47,174 bases of DNA, taken from assembly GCA_014084085.1 (NCBI GenBank), contig NPFB01000060.1, forward strand, positions 117,901 to 165,074, written 5' to 3'. Within the stretch, counting starts at the first letter, position 1. The number at the start of each line of letters is the position of its first letter. A model generated the notes under the pieces. The model was not told the origin of the DNA and did no database searches. It was given only the letters and a program-made list of their open reading frames with translations. Both the position numbers and the translations under genes were made by a program. This stretch comes from Hondaea fermentalgiana (Eukaryota; Sar; Bigyra; Thraustochytrida; Thraustochytriidae). Positions 1-7,947 of this stretch are shown here, piece by piece.

Positions 1-68
1 TGTACGAGGTGGTCTTGGTGGTCGCCTTGGTGGTCGCCTTGGTGGTCGCCTTGAACGATGTCGCTCAT
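1..68 (-). CDS. possible 5' end of a gene running off the window
   Basis: An ATG at 68 on the minus strand opens a frame that stays open to the window edge, about 22 codons. It is made largely of a GDHQ repeat produced by the 12-bp DNA repeat below it. Nothing else supports coding, and too little is visible to suggest a function. It may equally be non-coding repeat sequence. Confidence 0.2.
   Translation of the reverse strand, partial: MSDIVQGDHQGDHQGDHQDHLV
15..50. repeat. 12-bp tandem repeat, three copies
   Basis: The unit TTGGTGGTCGCC occurs three times head to tail at 15, 27 and 39, with partial units on both sides. On the minus strand it encodes GDHQ repeats inside the possible partial gene at the window edge. 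Confidence 0.85.
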
Positions 69-94
69 GCTCGTCCTGGGTCGGCCATCTGTGC

Positions 95-313
95 TTAGGT
101 GGCGACCGTTGAGGCAAGGTTCTGATGGTTCCAGTTTTTACGTTTGCGCGGCCCAAGTCGAGCCGAGAGACCCCCTTTGGCAGGGGCTGGGCAGTGTCCC
201 CATATTATAATTAAGGCAAAGGTCAAAAACTCCTCAAGAATGCCTTCTTTCTCTAGTGTCTGAGCTACTGTCTGCAGGCTGACTTTGGGCCTGTCGATGG
301 AGGTGCCTGGCAT
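95..313 (-). CDS. doubtful small ORF (72 aa)
   Basis: The ATG at 313 opens a 72-residue frame. The same frame stays open upstream to about 423 without another ATG, and that upstream part reads plausibly as protein, with an aromatic/Cys stretch (ACYWHFCAFEEFEE) before the ATG. This suggests either a gene fragment that lost its start or an exon-like remnant. The C-terminal part is basic with a short hydrophobic LIIIWG patch. No family is recognised. Together with the flanking repeat it is all that can be said of the first 440 bases. Confidence 0.2.
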   Translation of the reverse strand: MPGTSIDRPKVSLQTVAQTLEKEGILEEFLTFALIIIWGHCPAPAKGGLSARLGPRKRKNWNHQNLASTVAT

Positions 314-444
314 CTCGATGGCAACTTCTTCAAACTCCTCGAAGGCACAAAAGTGCCAGTAGCAAGCACCGCAATGGAGTAAGACAAGTGCGCGGCGGCG
401 ACAATCGAGGGCGGTTGCTCGAGCTCAAGTCATCTGAGCGTGGT

Positions 445-1167
445 ATGGATGCAGATGTGTATATTGTTGATTTATTATGCGAGAAGGGGAGTATCGCTGG
501 CATGGCATCCCACGAGCATGTATTCGTCTGCGTGGAGGGGCGGGAGTTCGCCTGTGCTTGCGGTGCTGTGCACGATTGTTCGGATTCGAAGTGCGAGTTT
601 CTGGCGTACAACCGGGACTTCACCTCTGTCTGCACCTTGACTGGGTTGTGCCATGGCCCGATGCTGTGCTCGCGTGTGGCTGGCGTGGGCGGCACTAACC
701 TGCAGAGCGATGTGGATACGTACGAGCCGCGCTTGAAGCAGTGCCAGCAGGTGCGCAACAGCACGATGCGCTTGGATTTCCTGCGTCCGCTCGTGTTCGA
801 CTCGGGCATTATCGAGGCGCCGGTTTTGAGCGACGAGGCGAAGCGTGCGTTGATGTACCAGCTGGCCGACCTCTGGGGCGTGTTCGTCGCGGCCATGCAC
901 AAGACGGGCACGTATGTGCATCGCAAGGACCGGCGTGCCTTGGTGGTGGCGGCGCTGTTCGCGCTGCCGGACGGCTTGTGCTGCGACGAGGGCGTGTATG
1001 CAGTTGTTCCGCACCCCGGGGTGCGGGTGCGGGGCATCAACAAGAAGAAGAAGTACTCTCACTTTTGCGTGTCGGATATCCGCTACGGGCAGAACATGTT
1101 GCGGCGGGCCTTGCGTCCGCTGGGCGCCAACCTGGGCGTGGCGGTGGACGTGACCTCGTTTTTATAG
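445..1167 (+). CDS. Cys/His-rich putative zinc-binding protein (240 aa)
   Basis: Start chosen at ATG 445; the frame is open a little upstream only from a GTG. The N-terminal third holds a dense Cys/His cluster at about residues 25-75: a HEHVFVC segment, then ACACG, VHDC, DSKC, SVCTLTGLC and HGPMLC. This spacing suggests one or two bound zinc ions. The remainder is mixed alpha/beta with a basic RGINKKKKYSH stretch near 205. The H-x-C...C...TG-x-C pattern recalls zinc-binding transcription or replication factors of large DNA viruses, but I cannot assign a family. The 3' end overlaps the convergent minus-strand gene by six bases. Confidence 0.7.
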   Translation: MDADVYIVDLLCEKGSIAGMASHEHVFVCVEGREFACACGAVHDCSDSKCEFLAYNRDFTSVCTLTGLCHGPMLCSRVAGVGGTNLQSDVDTYEPRLKQCQQVRNSTMRLDFLRPLVFDSGIIEAPVLSDEAKRALMYQLADLWGVFVAAMHKTGTYVHRKDRRALVVAALFALPDGLCCDEGVYAVVPHPGVRVRGINKKKKYSHFCVSDIRYGQNMLRRALRPLGANLGVAVDVTSFL

Positions 1168-1584
1168 GGCGAGCGTCGAGATCTGGCCGCGGAGCGGCGC
1201 CCGGGCCGTCTGCAGCCTGGCGAGAGCTTCGAGCCGCGCGGCGGCCCCTCTCGCGGATACTTCGAACACGAGCGCGTGCAGGAATGCCTCGAGGCGTGCT
1301 ATGTCAGAGGAACCGCATCGGCAGCGGGCCAGAGCGCGAGCGGCGCGAACGTCGAGGCCGCGGTGGGGGCCTGACTTTTGCTTGCAGATGGCCGCGCGCA
1401 TCCGCGGCAGCATCTCCTGCACTGCCTTCGCTCCGTAGGCGCGGCGGAGCGCTGGGAGCGAGAGGTGCTCCTGGTGCAGCATGGTCGTGAAGAGCAGCAG
1501 CTCCGGCGACGTGCGCGCGAGCTTGGCGGCGGTCGCTGTCTCGTGCGCGCGTTCTAGCAGCGACTGCGTGAGTTCACACAGCAT
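1162..1584 (-). CDS. hypothetical helical protein (140 aa)
   Basis: ATG at 1584 gives 140 residues, rich in Ala, Leu and Arg and predicted mostly helical, with a CRCGSS motif near the middle. No family is recognised. It converges on and slightly overlaps the Cys-rich gene at 445-1167. A second frame that begins at 1718 runs into this one, and the two could be a single gene split by a -1 shift (see the neighbouring entry). High GC content makes chance open frames common here, so coding status is moderate. Confidence 0.45.
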   Translation of the reverse strand: MLCELTQSLLERAHETATAAKLARTSPELLLFTTMLHQEHLSLPALRRAYGAKAVQEMLPRMRAAICKQKSGPHRGLDVRAARALARCRCGSSDIARLEAFLHALVFEVSARGAAARLEALARLQTARAPLRGQISTLAL

Positions 1585-1718
1585 TGCAGCAGCAGCGCCG
1601 CGATCCCGGCCGGCGGCGTGGCGAGCAGCGCGAGGTAGTGCGGCGGGAGCAGCTCTAGCACGCAGCGCAGCTGCGAGCGGCGCTGCTCGTCGGGCGGCAG
1701 GAAGCGGCCGGGCATCAT
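1554..1718 (-). CDS. short ORF overlapping the next gene (54 aa)
   Basis: Two consecutive ATGs at 1718 and 1715 open a 54-codon frame ending at TAG 1554-1556, overlapping the 140-residue gene by 31 bases in a different frame. The residues before the overlap (FLPPDEQRRSQLRCVLELL) look like a normal amphipathic protein start, while the last ten look unnatural. It is therefore either the N-terminus of the downstream gene separated by a frameshift, or a small overlapping gene. Confidence 0.35.
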   Translation of the reverse strand: MMPGRFLPPDEQRRSQLRCVLELLPPHYLALLATPPAGIAALLLQCCVNSRSRC

Positions 1719-1780
1719 GTCTGCGGGAGGGCTATTCTGGGTTTGCCAGACCTAGGTTAGGTTAAAGCCCGAAACCCGCG

Positions 1781-2512
1781 ATGCTCGAGCTGGAGGCGGC
1801 GGACGCGCTGCAGTGCCTGCGCGGCGCGCGGCGGGGCGCTTCCTTCGTGCTGGAGGCGAGCGCGCTGTGCTTCGCTGCGAGCGTCGCGTTCCGCTTGCCC
1901 GAGGACTACCGCCCGCTGCACGTGGAGGCCGTGGCGTCGTGTGCTGCCGTTTTCCGCGCGCTGCTGAAGCGCGGCGAGTTGAGCGGCTCGGCTGTCGTGG
2001 TGAGCGAGCGCTGCCTGGTCGCGGACGGCTCGGCGGAGCTGCGCGCGTGGACCTTGAAGTACCGGCGGTTTGGGTTTGTGGGCTTGAATCTCCTGCAGGA
2101 GATCAATCTGCGCGCGCGCGTTAGCTCGGAGGAGGCCGCCAGTTGCCTGGTGCCTATTCTGGCGAAAACCGCTCGCTGGGCGGCACTGGCGCACCTCGAG
2201 CCTCTGCATGTGCAAAAGGTCTCGAACCCTGGGCGCGCGGAACTGTACGAGGCGCTGCGGCGTCTGAATGGCAATTGCGAGCGCGTGCTGTATGCCACCG
2301 TCGCCTCGGCCGCCAAGGTTGTTTTGTCGCAGGCCGGTCTCCCGGTCGGCACGATCTGCTACGAGGCGCCCTACTCTGCGCTGCGGGCCGGGGCCGAAAG
2401 CCTCTTGCAGGTGCGTCTTCTGATCGCTCCGCGCGGCGTTGTGCGCGTGCCGACGGGTTTCATTCTGCTGGACCCGGGTTATGCGACTGTGGAATACCTG
2501 ATTAACGTTTAA
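1781..2512 (+). CDS. hypothetical protein (243 aa)
   Basis: Starts at ATG 1781 and ends at TAA just before 2513. The product is 243 residues, alpha/beta, with no signal peptide or membrane segment. The C-terminal 80 residues contain alternating hydrophobic strands (LLIAPRGVVRVPTGFILLD) that look like a beta-sheet fold. I do not recognise a family. Codon choice is strongly GC-rich like the polymerase and protease genes. The bases just before the ATG (CCCGCG) are shared with the next plus-strand gene at 2691. The 178 bases that follow hold no supported feature. Confidence 0.7.
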   Translation: MLELEAADALQCLRGARRGASFVLEASALCFAASVAFRLPEDYRPLHVEAVASCAAVFRALLKRGELSGSAVVVSERCLVADGSAELRAWTLKYRRFGFVGLNLLQEINLRARVSSEEAASCLVPILAKTARWAALAHLEPLHVQKVSNPGRAELYEALRRLNGNCERVLYATVASAAKVVLSQAGLPVGTICYEAPYSALRAGAESLLQVRLLIAPRGVVRVPTGFILLDPGYATVEYLINV

Positions 2513-2690
2513 GGATGTACTATTTGTCAAGTGCTGCACGGAGCGCAGTGCGTCTTCGATCTTCACCAGCGGGTGGCCGTCGGTTCTGCGGAGCCCTGTT
2601 GTCCGCGCGACCATCTCGATTGCGGAGCTTGCATGCCTCTGCGGCTTCGAACAGATCCATAATTGAGGGTTTGGCGGCGAGGGTCCCGCG

Positions 2691-2990
2691 ATGGACGAGT
2701 ATATCCGCGCTTGCGTCTCGAGCGAGGTCTCTGCCGGCGTGGCCGAGGCGGCTCGCTGGGGCCGGTCGCCCGACGCCTGGACGCTGGGCGCGCGCGCCTG
2801 CGCGTTGTCTGCGCGGGTGCGCGCTGTTGACGCCGCTCGCTTCGCGGCGCTGCAGCGCATCGCGGCCTTGCTGGAGGCCGAGGACCCGAGCAGACCTTGG
2901 GAGGACCGGACGTTGGAGGCCAAGCGCCTCGAGGCGGCGCTCTTCGAGCGCCGCGCTCGGGCGTATATGACGATGGCGAATCCCAAGTAA
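2691..2990 (+). CDS. small helical protein (99 aa)
   Basis: ATG 2691, directly preceded by CCCGCG as at 1781. The 99-residue product is rich in Ala, Arg and Glu and should be almost entirely helical. It has no Cys cluster, signal peptide or membrane segment. The gene ends 54 bases before the protease gene, and that gap contains two runs of T. No function can be suggested. Confidence 0.6.
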   Translation: MDEYIRACVSSEVSAGVAEAARWGRSPDAWTLGARACALSARVRAVDAARFAALQRIAALLEAEDPSRPWEDRTLEAKRLEAALFERRARAYMTMANPK

Positions 2991-3015
2991 ACCAAAGACT
3001 TTGTAAAACACTCAA

Positions 3016-3035
3016 TTTTTTTGAATTTTTTTTTT
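3016..3035 (+). terminator. candidate T-run 3' signal
   Basis: Seven and then ten consecutive T residues, split by GAA, lie directly after the stop of the 99-residue gene and just before the protease start. Similar T-runs follow several other genes on the coding strand in this window. Some cytoplasmic DNA viruses end transcripts at T-runs; that role here is inference. Confidence 0.3.
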
Positions 3036-3044
3036 GAGTGCCCG

Positions 3045-5177
3045 ATGAGGTGTGCACTTTTGCTTCTCGCGAGCGTCGCATCTGCGCGCGGCGTCTTTGT
3101 CAGCGATGCGCAGATCTTCGCGGGCTCTGTGCCCAAGTGGGTGGCCGTGGTGCAGCGCGGCGTTGACTGCGAGGCGGTTCGCGCGAGCGTGATGGAGATT
3201 GTGGAGGAGGACTCGGGCGACGTCACGACGTCCGACATGCAGGTGGAGGCGCTGACTTCGCCGGTGCTGCGAGACTGCTTCATCGCTTTCGCGGGCTCCT
3301 TGGAGCTGGCCAAGCGCGTGGTGGACGAGGTGCCGCAGGTGACGGGGGTGGATGCCGACGCGGAGGTCGGCTTGAGCGCAACCTGGAACCTGGACCGCCT
3401 GGACCAGGACGCTCTGCCCCTCGACGGGGCCGCCTATCAACCGGCCTACTCGGGCGCCGGCGTCCGAATTTACGTCGTGGACACGGGCGGCAACCCGGAG
3501 CACCAGGAGTTCGCCGGCCGCCTGCGGCTGGGCGCCGACTTCGTGGGCGAGTCCCTGGCGCGCGACATGCACGGGCACGGCACGCACTGCGCCTCGACGG
3601 CGGCGGGCGCGACGCTGGGCGTCGCTCCCAAGGCGGAGGTGGTCTCCGTGAAGGTGCTGAACGCGAACGGTTCCGGAAGTACCAGCAGCGTCATTCGAGG
3701 CATCCAGTGGGCGGTCGAGGACGCCGGTGAAACGGCCGCCGTTATCTCACTGTCGCTGGGCGGCGGTTACAGCACGGCCATGAACGCGGCGGTTGAGAGC
3801 GCCTCGGAGCTGCACTTCGTGGCTGTGGCGGCCGGTAACGCCAACAAGGACGCCTGTCTGGTGTCCCCAGCGTCCGCGGCCGGGGCGGTGTTCACTGTGG
3901 GCGCAACGGACAGAAACGATCGCCGCAGCTCCTTCAGCAACTACGGTCCGTGCGTGGACATTTTCGCGCCGGGCACCTCGGTGAAGGGCGCGTGGATCCC
4001 GGGGAGCGCGTCGACGAAGACGATCTCGGGCACCAGCATGGCCACCCCGCAGGTGGCGGGCCTGGCGGCGCAGGCGCTGGAGAAGCACTCTGGCGACTTG
4101 GACTCGGCGCGCGCGGACGTGCGTGCCACGGCCGTGTCCGGTGCCATCTCCGGCCTCGGCGCGGGCTCCCCGGACCTGTTCGCGCGCGCCTTCGAGTACA
4201 CGGGGCCTCCCACGCCGCCTACGCCGCAGCCGACGCTGTCGCCGACGCACGCGGAGCCCGAGCTGTGCGCCGGCGACTACTGCGTCCCCTTCGCGGCCTC
4301 GCTGTTCGGTCCGCCGGTCGAGGCCGGGGATGTGCCGCTGCAGGTGCCGGTGCTCGCCGCTGCGGGGGCGAACGGGAGCATGGCTGCGGGGGAGCTGTGC
4401 TCCGCCACCGACCAGGATTTTTCCGGGCGGGCCGCGCTGGTGGCGCGCGGCACCTGCCTCTTTTTCGAGAAGGTGCAGCAGGCGGAGGCGCAGGGCGCTG
4501 TGGCCGTTCTGATCCAGAACGAGGCGCTGGAGAGCATCTTCTCGCCCAACTACTACGGGTCCGGTGCCGTGGGCATCCCGTCGGCGATGATCGGTCACTC
4601 GTACGGCGCAATGTTCACGGCAGCCGACTTGTTTTGGGGCTCTCCGGGGATGCACGGGGTCACAAATTCCCCCACAGTGTCACCTTCGGCGCTCCCAACG
4701 GCCTCGCCGGTCGAGTTTTGCGAGTTCCTGGGCAAGGTGGCGTGCCAGCGGCGCTCGGACTGCGAGTGGGACCGGGAGTGTCGAGAGGCGGGCACCGAAT
4801 CGCCCACCGTCTCTCCGACCCTGGCGCCCACGAAGTCCTGCGCGCAGCTGAAGAACAAAAAGAAATGCCGCCGGCGGCCCGACTGCGTGTGGGACAGGGG
4901 GTGCAGTGACGATGTCCCGGCTGCGCCCGCTCCCCCCACCTCGGCGCCCACGAAATCTTGCGTGCAGCTAAAGAGCCGGAAGAAATGCCGCCGGCGGCCC
5001 GAATGCGAGTGGAACCGGGGCTGCCTGGACGTGGCCACGACTGGGCCCACCACCGCTTCCCCGACGGCCGCGCCGACGGCCGCTCCGACGCCCAAGGCTT
5101 GCGACGCGCTCAAGAACAAGAAGAAGTGCAAGCGGCGCTCCGACTGCGTTTGGGACAAGGGGTGCGCGGCATTGTAG
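3045..5177 (+). CDS. secreted subtilisin-like serine protease with PA domain and Cys-rich tail repeats (710 aa)
   Basis: A serine endopeptidase of family S8, proteinase K-like. ATG 3045 is chosen because it opens a clear signal peptide (MRCALLLLASVASARG); the frame further upstream is poly-T. Residues about 20-115 resemble an I9 inhibitory propeptide. The catalytic domain has Asp146 (VVDTGG), His178 (HGHGTH), oxyanion Asn265 (AAGN) and Ser331 (GTSMATP), so all active residues are present. A PT-rich linker leads to a protease-associated domain (about 405-525). Four modules of the form C-x2-L-x5-C-x2-R-x-x-C-x-W-x3-C follow, separated by SPT/APT-rich linkers. Such linkers and modules are typical of stramenopile secreted proteins, so capture from a host is likely. 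It could act in virion entry or exit, or on extracellular matrix. It converges on the nuclease gene with 26 bases between stops. Confidence 0.95.
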   Translation: MRCALLLLASVASARGVFVSDAQIFAGSVPKWVAVVQRGVDCEAVRASVMEIVEEDSGDVTTSDMQVEALTSPVLRDCFIAFAGSLELAKRVVDEVPQVTGVDADAEVGLSATWNLDRLDQDALPLDGAAYQPAYSGAGVRIYVVDTGGNPEHQEFAGRLRLGADFVGESLARDMHGHGTHCASTAAGATLGVAPKAEVVSVKVLNANGSGSTSSVIRGIQWAVEDAGETAAVISLSLGGGYSTAMNAAVESASELHFVAVAAGNANKDACLVSPASAAGAVFTVGATDRNDRRSSFSNYGPCVDIFAPGTSVKGAWIPGSASTKTISGTSMATPQVAGLAAQALEKHSGDLDSARADVRATAVSGAISGLGAGSPDLFARAFEYTGPPTPPTPQPTLSPTHAEPELCAGDYCVPFAASLFGPPVEAGDVPLQVPVLAAAGANGSMAAGELCSATDQDFSGRAALVARGTCLFFEKVQQAEAQGAVAVLIQNEALESIFSPNYYGSGAVGIPSAMIGHSYGAMFTAADLFWGSPGMHGVTNSPTVSPSALPTASPVEFCEFLGKVACQRRSDCEWDRECREAGTESPTVSPTLAPTKSCAQLKNKKKCRRRPDCVWDRGCSDDVPAAPAPPTSAPTKSCVQLKSRKKCRRRPECEWNRGCLDVATTGPTTASPTAAPTAAPTPKACDALKNKKKCKRRSDCVWDKGCAAL

Positions 5178-5203
5178 ATGAAGCAGAAGATAAGAAAAGA
5201 AAA

Positions 5204-6370
5204 TCAGTTTGAGCCTTTCACGTATTGCTGGAGGGCTTCCCGGTGGGCCTCGGTCAGCTTGTCCGCGTGCTGGAGCATCACCTGGGCGCGCAGGCTGAAA
5301 ATTGCGTCCACCGCAGCGTCGTACTTGGTGGGCGGGACGCTGACGACTTCGAGCGCGTCGTTGGCGCCGATGCGGGTGCTGTCCACGACCACGAGCAGCA
5401 TGTCGACCACCTTTTTGCCCGGGTGCATGCGCTCGAAGAAGCGCCGGTAGATGGACATTTGCAGGCCGTATTTGACGGACGAGACGTTTCGCAGGTCGCA
5501 GAGCTCGGGGTGGCCTTTCCCGCGACTGGACTCGCCGAGTTCGCGCGTGGCGCGGCGCGGGTTGGCGGGGGGGTACTTGAGGCCGCCGCGGGTGCGCTTG
5601 TAGTCGATGATGGTATACCTTCCGTTCTTGTCGACGAGCAGGCCGTCGATCATGCCGCACAGGTGGAGCTCCGGGTGAAACATGGAGTACTCGGTGCGGA
5701 AGAAGCGGCGGGAGCCGTCGTGCAGCCCGAGGCGCTCGCAGAACTGCTGAAAGTAGACGAGCTCGCGGAAGGGCTCCTGCGAAGACGCGCTCACCTCGTC
5801 GATGTAGGCTTGGGACACAAAGCCGCCGAGCGGGCCGGCGATGCCGCCGAATTCGCGGTCGTACTCGAAGAGGTTGCCGAGCGCCTCGAAGCGGGCGTGC
5901 ATGAGGGTGCCGAGGCGCGCGCCCTCGTTCCAGACGGCCATGACGTCCTCGGGAGACTGGCAGCCCTCGTAGCGCGGGTCCCGCTCCTCGGGGCGCTTGC
6001 GCGCGTTGCTCGCGTAAACGCGCACGGCGATGAACTTGAAGTTGACCTCCGCGAAGTGGTTCTTGATGAGTGCCGTCGTCGACACCAGCGTCGGCAGACT
6101 GGACTCGTGCGCATCTGGCTTGTTGCTGACGGCCCCCTCCACGTACGGGCCTCCCGTCACCGTATATTGGTGGTCCTCGTCGGTGAATTTGACGCGGAAG
6201 TCCGGGCCGATCCCGGTGGCCTCGAGCGGGAAGTAGGCGCCGAGGAATTCGCGTATCCCCGCGCGGCGCTGGCCGAAGCGGAGGCCGCCGTTGACGTTGT
6301 CCGGGTCCTGCATCTCCGGCGTTTTGCCGACGAGCTCGGGCGCGGCATCGTATACCGAGGCGGCTGCCAT
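5204..6370 (-). CDS. PD-(D/E)XK nuclease, RecB/Cas4-like (388 aa)
   Basis: Predicted metal-dependent DNA nuclease. Counting from ATG 6370, the motifs of the RecB-like branch are in order: His158 and Glu162 (HARFE), Glu227, Asp242 (GMIDGLL), Asp256 and Lys258 (IIDYKRT), then a Gln/Tyr motif (YGLQMSIY) near 300. An N-terminal region with an HQYTVTG strand and an LVSTTALI segment precedes the core, an arrangement I associate with nucleases of large eukaryotic DNA viruses. It probably acts in recombination, end processing or repair alongside the polymerase. The start is uncertain: ATG 6370 overlaps the divergent gene's ATG within CCATGG, while ATG 6313 would leave a 55-base gap. A longer frame to 6517 looks like antisense of the neighbour. 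Confidence 0.75.
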   Translation of the reverse strand: MAAASVYDAAPELVGKTPEMQDPDNVNGGLRFGQRRAGIREFLGAYFPLEATGIGPDFRVKFTDEDHQYTVTGGPYVEGAVSNKPDAHESSLPTLVSTTALIKNHFAEVNFKFIAVRVYASNARKRPEERDPRYEGCQSPEDVMAVWNEGARLGTLMHARFEALGNLFEYDREFGGIAGPLGGFVSQAYIDEVSASSQEPFRELVYFQQFCERLGLHDGSRRFFRTEYSMFHPELHLCGMIDGLLVDKNGRYTIIDYKRTRGGLKYPPANPRRATRELGESSRGKGHPELCDLRNVSSVKYGLQMSIYRRFFERMHPGKKVVDMLLVVVDSTRIGANDALEVVSVPPTKYDAAVDAIFSLRAQVMLQHADKLTEAHREALQQYVKGSN

Positions 6371-7076
6371 GGCAACTCGGTTCCTGGCGGCGGGCTTGGC
6401 GTACTGCCTGGCGTCCCTGGCGACGGACGCGCTTTCGGGGGGCGCGAGCGACACAACGACCCTGATCTGGGGCGCGCCGTTCGAGCGGCAGAGCGTCTCG
6501 CTGCTCCGGCTGCACACCGCCTCGTACGCGGTCTCTTACGCGGCCGGTCTGTGCGCGCTGCGGTTCCGCGTTTACCACCGGGCGGCAGGAATGATCTTCT
6601 TCGCCGGTATGATCGCGCTGGCGCTGCCGAGCGGTCTGCTGCTCACGCTGTCGGACCCGGCCTGCGGGAGCAGCCTTGCGGCGCGCGTCGTGACCAAGGT
6701 GGCCTTTTTGGAGATCCTAACGGGCACGGCAGCGGCACTGCTGGTTTCGCTTTCGTTCGCGCGGCACCGGCAGGAGATTCACCGTGCCTTCATGCGCGTA
6801 TCCCTGATCTTCGGCAACGCCGTCCTTGTCCACCGCGCGATGGTATACTTGCTTCGCCGCTGGCTGCTGCAGCGCTGGTCCCGAGGCGACACCAAGGCAG
6901 CTGCCGCAGCGGTTCTCTTGCTGGCGGCTGCGCGAACGGGGGCGCTGCGTCGCTTCGTCTTTGTCACGCGTGCGGCCCGCCTGCTCCCGTGGCGGGAGAG
7001 CGCCGAGCGGCTGGCGCTGCTCCGCTTTCCGGCCCACGCAGGCCTTGTGCTGCTGCACGAGGTTTGCGGGCCATGA
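6369..7076 (+). CDS. DUF2306-like multi-pass membrane protein (235 aa)
   Basis: Starts at ATG 6369. About six or seven hydrophobic segments are visible. The pattern of conserved residues resembles the DUF2306 family: His49 in RLHTASY, His70 in YHRAAGMIF, and a distal HRQEIHRAFMRVS...VHRAMV segment (His138, His155), which corresponds to the family's H-x2-WM-x-RS...R region. DUF2306 proteins are bacterial and eukaryotic membrane proteins whose biochemical role is unknown to me; the paired His in membrane helices suggest metal or haem binding, which is inference. Its last four bases, ATGA, also start the next gene, so the two are probably coupled. The match is from residue pattern only. Confidence 0.6.
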   Translation: MATRFLAAGLAYCLASLATDALSGGASDTTTLIWGAPFERQSVSLLRLHTASYAVSYAAGLCALRFRVYHRAAGMIFFAGMIALALPSGLLLTLSDPACGSSLAARVVTKVAFLEILTGTAAALLVSLSFARHRQEIHRAFMRVSLIFGNAVLVHRAMVYLLRRWLLQRWSRGDTKAAAAAVLLLAAARTGALRRFVFVTRAARLLPWRESAERLALLRFPAHAGLVLLHEVCGP

Positions 7077-7918
7077 GGGAGCTGCTCATGTTCGCGATGG
7101 CATCCCACCTGCTCTTCTACGGCGGCGCTCAGCTGGCGGGGGACGAGCTGGAGTGGCAGCGCGACTGGAAGGGACCGCTCTTGGACGACACGGTGGTCTG
7201 GGCGGGCAGGCTCCTCGTCGACGCCGCGCTGATGGCGGAGGGCGTGCGGGCGCGGAGCCGCGTCGAGCGGCGCGGGGCGCTCAGCGCCGTGCGCGAGGCG
7301 CTGCTGCGATACTTCTCCGCCGCCGTCGCGCTGCTGCTCGTTTCCCTGGCAGCGGACGGCCGCTTCCGCCGCGAGGTATTCGGCGCCCGCTGCGCCGCGC
7401 ACTGGCTGCTGCTGCAGGCGCGCGATCAGCTGGGCAGCGCCCGCTGTGCGAGCTTTGCAATCCCGCACCTCTGGTACGCCTCTGTGACGACGAGGGCGCT
7501 GGTTTTCGCGGCGGCGCTGCCTCGCGCGGCGCGCCCGGCGCTGCTGGTGGGCTCGGGGCTGGCGGCGCTGGCGCTGGCCGGGGCGGACCAGGTGCGCCGC
7601 GAGCCGTCCTACTTCCCGTGCATGCTGGAGGGCCGCGGCTGCGCGGGCCCGCCGGAGTCTGACATTCGCGACGCGACCTCGCTCCATGCTTGGTTTTTCC
7701 TCGGCTTCCTCGCGCCGCCCGTCGCGCCGCCGCCCGTCGCGCCGTTTCTCGCCGCAGCGCTGGCCGCGCCGGGCGCCTTGCCCTTTGGCTTGGCGTGCGT
7801 GGTGCGGGCTGTCGGCAGCGTCGCGCTCGGCGCCCGCGCGAGCGGCCGCCCGTCTCGATCTTTGGTTGCGCTTTTCCTCCTCCACATGGCGGCACTGGGG
7901 CTTGTTTTCGCAAAATAA
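7073..7918 (+). CDS. multi-pass membrane protein (281 aa)
   Basis: The ATG at 7073 overlaps the stop of the DUF2306-like gene. The 281-residue product alternates hydrophobic segments with Arg-rich loops. Likely membrane spans lie near residues 5-22, 80-100, 140-160 and 165-180, then several near the C-terminus (FFLGFLAPPVAPPPVAPFL and ALFLLHMAALGLVF). A loop with PSYFPCMLEGRGCAG could form a disulphide. No family is recognised. Tight linkage to the preceding gene suggests the two proteins work together in a membrane, for example in the virion or a modified host compartment. Confidence 0.65.
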   Translation: MRELLMFAMASHLLFYGGAQLAGDELEWQRDWKGPLLDDTVVWAGRLLVDAALMAEGVRARSRVERRGALSAVREALLRYFSAAVALLLVSLAADGRFRREVFGARCAAHWLLLQARDQLGSARCASFAIPHLWYASVTTRALVFAAALPRAARPALLVGSGLAALALAGADQVRREPSYFPCMLEGRGCAGPPESDIRDATSLHAWFFLGFLAPPVAPPPVAPFLAAALAAPGALPFGLACVVRAVGSVALGARASGRPSRSLVALFLLHMAALGLVFAK

Positions 7919-7947
7919 CCACACAAAAAAAAAATGCAAATTCTCTT

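Noticed and set aside
1757..3313. A 518-codon minus-strand frame over 1781-3045
   Set aside because: It covers three plus-strand genes and the start of the protease, including poly-T, and shows no domain.
5225..7918. An 897-codon plus-strand frame spanning the nuclease gene
   Set aside because: Its first 600 or so codons are antisense to the nuclease motifs; only the part from 7073 is a believable membrane protein.
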